DNA of 20,847 nucleotides from Campylobacterales bacterium (GTDB lineage: Bacteria; Campylobacterota_A; Desulfurellia; JAADFJ01). The notes below the pieces were generated by a model. It did not search any database. It saw only the letters and a program-made list of their open reading frames with translations, and was not told where the DNA came from. Each line of letters starts with the position of its first letter. The first letter of the stretch is position 1. Shown here piece by piece: positions 15,199 through 20,847 of the stretch. The position numbers and the translations under genes are program-made. Location: NCBI GenBank assembly GCA_027080125.1, contig JALWSW010000121.1, positions 1-20,847 of the forward strand, read 5' to 3'.

Positions 15199-16855
15199 CA
15201 AGTTAAAAAACGGAGAATTGAAGATTGTACCGCTTGGAGGACTGTCTGAGATAGGCTTGAACTGTACGGCTTTCGAGTATGATGATTCGATTATTGTTGT
15301 TGATGCGGGACTTATGTTTCCTGAGGATAGTATGCACGGAGTGGATTATGTTATACCTGATCTATCCTGGCTAACCGAAAATGCCGTAAAGATAAAGGCG
15401 TTATTTGTAACACACGGTCATGAAGATCATACCGGTGCAATCCCTTATCTGTTGCAGAGCGTTAATGTCCCTGTTTACGGAACCAGTCTTACGATAGGAC
15501 TGATAGCCAAGAAGCTTCAGGAGTTTAAAGGACTGGAGCATCGTAAACTTATTACCATAAAACCAAGAGAAAAACTTAAGATAGGGAAATTTTTGATAGA
15601 ACCGATAAGGGTTACCCACAGCATTATCGATGCGGTTTCCTATGGAATAAAAACTCCCGTCGGAACGGTTTTGATAACAGGAGATTTCAAGATAGATATG
15701 ACTCCGGTTGGAGAAAAGTTAGATTTCGAGCGGTTCTCAGCATACGGTGCCGAAGGCGTTGATGTGCTGCTTTCCGATTCCACCAACTCATTAAGACCCG
15801 GACATACGCCATCCGAGAAACTTGTCGGCAAGGCGTTTGAAAATCTTTTTCCGAAAATAAAAGGGCGGATATTGATTGTTACCTTTGCCTCAAATGTCAA
15901 CAGGATTCAGCAGGTAGTCGATGTTGCGATCAAAAACGGAAGAAAAATCTGCATTACCGGAAAAAGTATGGTCAAAAACTGCGAGATTGCTGAGGAGCTT
16001 GGATATCTCAAGATTCCTAAGGCGAGTATGGTTGGCGTCAAGTCGATAAATGAGTTAGATGATAATAAGATAGCCATAATTACAACCGGTTCTCAGGGAG
16101 AACCGATGAGTGTTCTTTCTCGTATTGTCAATGATGAGCATAAAACAATCAAAGCCAGGCATGGTGATACCGTGATAATCTCATCAAATGCGATACCCGG
16201 TAATGAAAGATCGGTTGCGGCTGTGGTAAATATGCTTTATAAAAAAGGCGTTGACGTTATTTACGAGGAGAACGCATTTGTTCATGTTTCAGGACATGCC
16301 TCCTCTGATGAGCTTAAAATGATGATGAGTATTACAAAGCCAAAAAATTTGTTTCCTGTGCATGGAGAGTATCGGATGAGAGCCAGACTTGCTGAGCTGG
16401 CAAGTCAGGTTGGCATAGATGGAAAAAATATAATAATGGCAGATAATGGTGATCTGGTATCACTTAACGGAGAAGGTGAGATAAAGATTCTCGGCAAGGT
16501 CAAAACAGGAAGAGTTTTCATAAAGGAGAAGAATCCCTCATCGATAGATCTGAATATCATCAAGCAGAGGAATAAGTTGGCTTCAAACGGTATTGTTTTT
16601 ATAACAATCAGTGTGGATGATATAAAAGAATCGTTGGCTATCTCAAGTAAAGCCATCGGATTTTTAACTAAAGAGCTGTTTGATGAATTCAAGACTGATA
16701 TAGAAAACAGGGCTGCCGATAAATATCTTAAGCTGCTTAGAGAAAAGATTGATCTGGAAACCGCCCTTATGAAAATTAACAGGGATATTTCAAAGTTTAT
16801 ATCAAAGAAGACAGGCTTCAGTCCTTTTGTGGAGACGACCGTATTTCATAGATGA
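15173..16855 (+). CDS. rnj: Ribonuclease J
   Basis: Metallo-beta-lactamase/beta-CASP nuclease with 5'-3' exonuclease and endonuclease activity in mRNA decay and rRNA maturation. I prefer ATG 15173 (560 aa) because GGAG at 15164-15167 is 5 nt upstream; a GTG at 15167 is the alternative. Two zinc ions should be held by HGHEDH (H81, H83, D85, H86), H149 and D171 (GDFKID). The beta-CASP part contains STNSLRPGHTPSE, TGSQGEPMS and NAIPGNE; HVSGHAS (H371, H375) and FPVHGEYRM (H397) follow, then the C-terminal dimer/RNA domain. All ligands are present. The motif after H149 reads HSIIDAV where HSIPDS is usual. A basic N-terminal extension precedes the domain. It overlaps rsmA by 26 nt and ftsK by 4 nt, so the three are probably translated in turn. 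Confidence 0.96.
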   Translation: MKKKRVKNNKLKNGELKIVPLGGLSEIGLNCTAFEYDDSIIVVDAGLMFPEDSMHGVDYVIPDLSWLTENAVKIKALFVTHGHEDHTGAIPYLLQSVNVPVYGTSLTIGLIAKKLQEFKGLEHRKLITIKPREKLKIGKFLIEPIRVTHSIIDAVSYGIKTPVGTVLITGDFKIDMTPVGEKLDFERFSAYGAEGVDVLLSDSTNSLRPGHTPSEKLVGKAFENLFPKIKGRILIVTFASNVNRIQQVVDVAIKNGRKICITGKSMVKNCEIAEELGYLKIPKASMVGVKSINELDDNKIAIITTGSQGEPMSVLSRIVNDEHKTIKARHGDTVIISSNAIPGNERSVAAVVNMLYKKGVDVIYEENAFVHVSGHASSDELKMMMSITKPKNLFPVHGEYRMRARLAELASQVGIDGKNIIMADNGDLVSLNGEGEIKILGKVKTGRVFIKEKNPSSIDLNIIKQRNKLASNGIVFITISVDDIKESLAISSKAIGFLTKELFDEFKTDIENRAADKYLKLLREKIDLETALMKINRDISKFISKKTGFSPFVETTVFHR

Positions 16856-18999
16856 AAACCTTAAAGGATGCTCTGTTTGTAATAGCTGCTTTTGCCGCTC
16901 TTTTTTTTCAGGCTTCACTTATTGACTATCTGTATCCATCTTCAAACATTACCGGAACAGCTGGAGGGTTGATTGCATTTGTAAGTTTCGGTTTGGCAGG
17001 CTATGCTTCGTTGCTTTTTCCTGCAATTCTGTTTATTTGGCTTATCGACTGGAAAATATGTGACAAATTTCAGGGATATCTTATATGGGGTATTATAGGA
17101 ATAGTGCTTTTATCGGTTTTGATCCGGTCGCATCATCCGGATAGCTATCTGATTATCCATCGCTTTTTCCCATCCGGTTTTCTGGGCAATCTTATCAGCT
17201 CAAAACTTGAATCGGTGATAGGATTTTATCCTACAAAGCTGTTTTCAGCAATAATTTTCCTGTTTTGTCTTTATCAATTCAGATATTCAATTCTGCTTTC
17301 AAGAATTTTTGATAAGGTTATCTTGAAAATTAAACGGAATAAAAATGATACTGGAGTTTCAGTTGCAAGCTTAGACGGAGCTTTTCCCGGAGCTTATATG
17401 AGTGATAAAAGTGATACTTTTGTCAGCACGGAGAAAGATTTTGGATTTGCAGCGGAAAAAAATAAGAAAGAGGAAGTTTCATATGAGATTGTGAACAAAA
17501 AGAAACCTGCAACAAACAGGTCCGAACGCCAAGATGATGTATCTGAAGCCGATAAATTGGAAAAAGATGGCAAACAGAAAGGATATCTTTTTCCGGTCAA
17601 CGATTTTCTTAATAAAAGCGGTGCAACTATTGTTATTGATGAGGAAAAATTAAAGAAGAAAGCGGATATTCTGACTGATAAATTGAAACGTTTTGGAATT
17701 GATGGCAGGGTAATGAGCATACACCCGGGTCCGGTAATAACGATGTTCGAATATAAACCGGCTTCAACCGTTAAGATAAGCAAAATTTCCAATCTTGCTG
17801 ATGATCTTGCAATGGCGATGAGAGCGCTTTCGGTAAGAATTGTTGCGCCTATTCCCGGAAAAGGAGTGATAGGAATCGAGGTGTCAAATCAGAAAAGGGA
17901 ACTGGTATATCTTTCCGATATCATCGAATCATCTGAGTTTAAAGATTCCGATTCGCCTTTGACAATAGCATTGGGCAAGGATACCGAAGGCTATATCGTT
18001 GTTGCGGATCTGGCAAAAATGCCGCATCTTCTAATAGCCGGTTCAACCGGTTCAGGCAAAAGTGTCGGATTGAATGCAATGATTACAAGCATTCTTTACA
18101 AGGCAACCCCGGAAGATGTACGATTTTTAATGATTGATCCGAAGGTGCTTGAGCTTTCGGTGTATGATGGTATTCCTCATATGCTTGCTCCGGTTATAAC
18201 CGATCCGAATATGGCTCAGGTGGCATTGGCCGGTATGGTAAGGAAAATGGATTACAGATATGCAATTATGGCAAAAAAAGGTGTAAAAAATATAATAAGT
18301 TACAATGAAATGGTTTCTGATAAGGAAAAATTGCCGTTTCTTGTTGTGGTAATCGATGAGTTGGCGGATTTGATGATGGTTTCAACAAAGAAGGTTGAAA
18401 TGGCAATAGCGCGTCTTGCTCAGATGGCAAGGGCAGCAGGTATTCATCTTTTGGTTGCAACCCAGCGACCATCGGTGGATGTTCTTACCGGTTTGATAAA
18501 GGCTAATTTTCCGGCGCGTATTGCTTTTAAGGTTGCATCCAAGATTGACTCAAGGACTATTATCGATACCTCAGGTGCCGAAAAGCTGCTTGGCAAGGGA
18601 GATATGCTTTTTTTGGCTCCCGGGACAAGTGCACCGCAGCGGGTTCACGGGGCATACATATCCGAACATGAAACAGCTAAAGTGGCAGAATTTCTGAGAA
18701 AAAACGGTGCGCCGGTTTATGACGAATCGCTTATGAGAATTATCGAATCAGATCAGAGCGAGCAGGAGAATAATAACGGATTTGTAAGCTATGATTCTGA
18801 GAACAACGAGGACGATGAATATCAGAAGGCGATAGATACGGTGCTTCAGGATAAGAAAACATCTATTTCCTACCTTCAAAGAAAACTTAGAATTGGTTAT
18901 AATAAATCTGCAAGATATATTGAACAAATGGAAAAAGATGGTATCATTAGCGCACCTGATCTTCACGGTAGAAGGGAAATCTTATTTAAGAGGAAGTAA
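16852..18999 (+). CDS. ftsK: FtsK/SpoIIIE DNA translocase
   Basis: Septum-anchored motor that pumps chromosome ends out of the closing division plane and activates XerCD at dif. Order in the 715 residues: four N-terminal membrane spans (about 6-26, 38-65, 76-92, 128-143); a short charged linker (about 155-240); alpha and beta motor domains with Walker A GSTGSGKS (397-404) and Walker B ending D502-E503 in VVIDELADLM, plus ATQRPSVDV; and a C-terminal gamma winged helix (about 650-712) that reads polar KOPS-type sequences. The linker is far shorter than in E. coli FtsK (1329 aa), so size resembles SpoIIIE or compact FtsK proteins. ATGA overlap with rnj and TAATG junction with lysC indicate coupled translation. 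Confidence 0.96.
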   Translation: MKTLKDALFVIAAFAALFFQASLIDYLYPSSNITGTAGGLIAFVSFGLAGYASLLFPAILFIWLIDWKICDKFQGYLIWGIIGIVLLSVLIRSHHPDSYLIIHRFFPSGFLGNLISSKLESVIGFYPTKLFSAIIFLFCLYQFRYSILLSRIFDKVILKIKRNKNDTGVSVASLDGAFPGAYMSDKSDTFVSTEKDFGFAAEKNKKEEVSYEIVNKKKPATNRSERQDDVSEADKLEKDGKQKGYLFPVNDFLNKSGATIVIDEEKLKKKADILTDKLKRFGIDGRVMSIHPGPVITMFEYKPASTVKISKISNLADDLAMAMRALSVRIVAPIPGKGVIGIEVSNQKRELVYLSDIIESSEFKDSDSPLTIALGKDTEGYIVVADLAKMPHLLIAGSTGSGKSVGLNAMITSILYKATPEDVRFLMIDPKVLELSVYDGIPHMLAPVITDPNMAQVALAGMVRKMDYRYAIMAKKGVKNIISYNEMVSDKEKLPFLVVVIDELADLMMVSTKKVEMAIARLAQMARAAGIHLLVATQRPSVDVLTGLIKANFPARIAFKVASKIDSRTIIDTSGAEKLLGKGDMLFLAPGTSAPQRVHGAYISEHETAKVAEFLRKNGAPVYDESLMRIIESDQSEQENNNGFVSYDSENNEDDEYQKAIDTVLQDKKTSISYLQRKLRIGYNKSARYIEQMEKDGIISAPDLHGRREILFKRK

Positions 19000-20213
19000 T
19001 GAGAACCGAGGTTTTCAAGTTTGGTGGGTCATCGGTAGGCAGCTTGGAGAAGATCCGCCATGTTGCCGAACTGATAAAAGAGCAGAAAAATAATATTGAT
19101 AATCTTGTGGTCGTGGTTTCGGCAATGCAGGGCAAAACCGACGAACTTCTTGATATGGCAAAATTTTTTACCGAAACCCCGCAGGAAAGAGAGCTTGATC
19201 TTCTTCTTTCATCAGGTGAAAGAATCTCTTCCTCGTTGCTTGCGATTGCTCTTGATTCGCTTGAATGTAGGGCAATTTCAATGACCGGAAGACAGATAGG
19301 AATGAAGACCGACAATACCCATACCAGGGCTCGCATTAAATCTATAAGAACCGATAAGATATGGCAAAATTTGAAAAAAGGCAATGTCGTTGTGGTAGCC
19401 GGTTTTCAGGGTATTGATGAGTATGGAGATGTTACTACGTTAGGCAGAGGGGGCTCTGATACCTCTGCGGTTGCGATTGCTGCGGCGCTTGAAGCTGACA
19501 GATGCGTTATTTACACCGATGTTGCAGGTGTATATACTGCGGACCCGAGAATTGTTAAAAACGCATCAATTCTGAGTGAGATTAGCTATGACGAGATGAT
19601 GGAGCTTGCCAGTCTGGGGGCTAAGGTTCTCCAGATACGCTCTGTTGAGATGGCAAAGCGTTTCAATGTTGATGTTGTTGTAAAATCAACGTTTGAACCG
19701 AATCTTCCCGGCACGGTTGTTTCAAAGGAGGGCGATATGGAAAATAAGGTTGTCTCCGGTGTTACCGGCGATAAAAATCAAGCAAGAATTACACTTTTGG
19801 GGGTTGCAGACAAACCGGGTGTTGCCGCGTCGATATTTAAAAAGCTTGCCGATGGTAAGATTGTTGTTGATATGATAGTTCAGAATATAAGTGATAAAGG
19901 TTTAACCGATATCTCCTTTACCGTGCCTGCCGATGAAATTGAAAGGGCAAAACAGATTATTTCGCCTCTTGCCGAAGAGCTTAATATTAGCGAGATAAAG
20001 GCTGACAAAGATGTTGCAAAGGTTTCTGTTGTTGGGGTTGGAATGAGAAATCATTACGGTGTGGCATCTGATATGTTTAATGTGCTTGCCGGAGAGGGGA
20101 TAAATATTATTGCCATTACAACAAGCGAAATAAAAATCTCCTGCTTGATTGAAGAGCGCTATTTTGAGCTTGCTTTAAGGGCGCTTCATAATAAATTTAT
20201 GGGGGAGAAATGA
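18999..20213 (+). CDS. lysC: Aspartate kinase, monofunctional with two ACT domains
   Basis: Phosphorylates L-aspartate, the first step towards lysine, methionine and threonine, and diaminopimelate for peptidoglycan. The 404-aa chain has a kinase domain (about 1-245) with FKFGGSSVG (substrate-binding K7), VSAMQGKTDELL, SSGERISS, GRGGSDTSAVA and YTDVAGVYTADPR, then two ACT domains (about 265-330 and 340-400: LLGVADKPGVAA and VVGVGMRNHYGVA). ACT pairs normally bind lysine or threonine for feedback inhibition; which effector applies is not readable. No homoserine dehydrogenase is fused. The start codon shares a base with the ftsK stop (TAATG), behind GAGGAAG. The stop overlaps the cimA start (ATGA), linking it to amino-acid synthesis downstream. 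Confidence 0.97.
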   Translation: MRTEVFKFGGSSVGSLEKIRHVAELIKEQKNNIDNLVVVVSAMQGKTDELLDMAKFFTETPQERELDLLLSSGERISSSLLAIALDSLECRAISMTGRQIGMKTDNTHTRARIKSIRTDKIWQNLKKGNVVVVAGFQGIDEYGDVTTLGRGGSDTSAVAIAAALEADRCVIYTDVAGVYTADPRIVKNASILSEISYDEMMELASLGAKVLQIRSVEMAKRFNVDVVVKSTFEPNLPGTVVSKEGDMENKVVSGVTGDKNQARITLLGVADKPGVAASIFKKLADGKIVVDMIVQNISDKGLTDISFTVPADEIERAKQIISPLAEELNISEIKADKDVAKVSVVGVGMRNHYGVASDMFNVLAGEGINIIAITTSEIKISCLIEERYFELALRALHNKFMGEK

Positions 20214-20847
20214 TTGAAACCTATGATACGACTTTAAGAGACGGAACGCAATCAGAGGATGTGACATGTCTTGTTGAGGATAAACTTAAGATTACCGAGC
20301 TGCTTGATGAGCTTGGAATTGATATAATCGAGGGAGGCTGGCCGGGATCCAATCCCAAAGATGAGGCGTATTTCAGAGATGTAGGCACATTGAAACTATC
20401 TCATTCCAAGATAGCTGCATTCGGAAGCACATACAGGGCAAGTATGAGTCCTGAAACCGATCCGATTTTTGAAAAGTTAGTCAAAGCAGAAACGCCCATT
20501 GTTACGATTTTCGGAAAATCGTGGGATCTTCACGTTACAAATGCTCTCAATATAGAGCTGGAAAAAAATCTTGAACTGATTTTCGAATCAATACGATATC
20601 TGCTGGGCTATACTGACAGGGTTATATATGATGCGGAGCATTTTTTTGATGGCTATATTGCAAATAAAGAGTATGCAATGAAAACGATTCTGGCTGCATC
20701 AGAAGCCGGAGCCGATACAATTGTTTTGTGCGAGACAAACGGTGGCAGACTTCCAGGTGAGGTTGGCAAAATTATTGAGGATGTAAAAAAAGCGATAAAG
20801 GTAAAAATCGGAACACATGCGCATAATGATTCCGAATGCGCTGTTGC
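20210..20847 (+). CDS. cimA: (R)-citramalate synthase, 5' part only
   Basis: The frame starts at ATG 20210 (GGGGGAG at 20201-20207) and runs off the right edge, giving 212 residues of an enzyme of roughly 520-530. It condenses pyruvate with acetyl-CoA to citramalate, giving 2-oxobutyrate for isoleucine without threonine. The class is the DRE-TIM aldolase fold: YDTTLRDGT (R10, D11), IEGGWPGSNPKD, FGKSWDLHV, YDAEHFFDGY, CETNGGRLP and the metal-binding HAHND (H203, H205). IEGGWPGSNPKD and the AEHFFDG segment match Geobacter-type CimA better than LeuA or homocitrate synthase. The C-terminal regulatory LeuA dimer domain lies outside the window, so effector control cannot be checked. Confidence 0.9.
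   Translation, partial: MIETYDTTLRDGTQSEDVTCLVEDKLKITELLDELGIDIIEGGWPGSNPKDEAYFRDVGTLKLSHSKIAAFGSTYRASMSPETDPIFEKLVKAETPIVTIFGKSWDLHVTNALNIELEKNLELIFESIRYLLGYTDRVIYDAEHFFDGYIANKEYAMKTILAASEAGADTIVLCETNGGRLPGEVGKIIEDVKKAIKVKIGTHAHNDSECAV

Noticed and set aside
18265..18295. Poly-A stretches inside ftsK as possible frameshift sites
   Set aside because: The FtsK frame continues intact through all motor motifs to the gamma domain, and no alternative frame product is evident.

Overview
This is a densely coding bacterial chromosome segment with moderately low GC, frequent AGA and ATA codons, almost no intergenic DNA and many stop/start overlaps. There are no mobile elements, CRISPR arrays, tRNAs or rRNAs. 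A SurA-like chaperone with a signal peptide suggests a cell with a periplasm (Gram-negative type). RNase J, RqcP, a biotin pyruvate carboxylase and a Geobacter-like citramalate synthase point away from enteric proteobacteria. I cannot name the phylum from this window.

Layout. (1) Positions 1-2908, plus strand: the 3' end of a small heat-shock protein (Hsp20) gene and complete clpB, two partners in aggregate protection and disaggregation, separated by a strong hairpin. (2) Positions 2905-7400, minus strand: a two-gene unit, an MscS-type channel gene followed by pyc (pyruvate carboxylase), joined by a TAATG stop/start overlap. It converges on clpB so tightly that the two stop codons overlap inside a TTAA palindrome. 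(3) Positions 7401-7521: a short divergent control region with a sigma-70-like promoter on each strand. The leftward one would give mscS a nearly leaderless mRNA. (4) Positions 7522 to the right edge, all plus strand and tightly spaced: PC4/YdbC-like protein, M18 aminopeptidase, mfd, surA-like, rqcP, a 131-nt gap, pdxA, rsmA, rnj, ftsK, lysC and the start of cimA.

Functional reading. The long rightward unit mixes genome and transcription upkeep (PC4-like, Mfd, FtsK), RNA and ribosome maturation and rescue (RqcP, RsmA, RNase J), envelope folding (SurA-like), vitamin B6 synthesis (PdxA), peptide turnover (M18) and amino-acid synthesis (aspartokinase and citramalate synthase). The order surA-pdxA-rsmA is the same as in the enteric surA-pdxA-ksgA operon, here with rqcP inserted and mfd in front. 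This supports the SurA call and suggests an old conserved cluster.

I found no clearly new multi-gene system. The most interesting items are small: the hairpins at both ends of clpB, the putative leaderless mscS promoter, an orphan coding-like frame in the divergent region, a variant Walker A motif with a compact N-terminus in Mfd, and a SurA-like protein whose single parvulin domain appears to lack a catalytic histidine.
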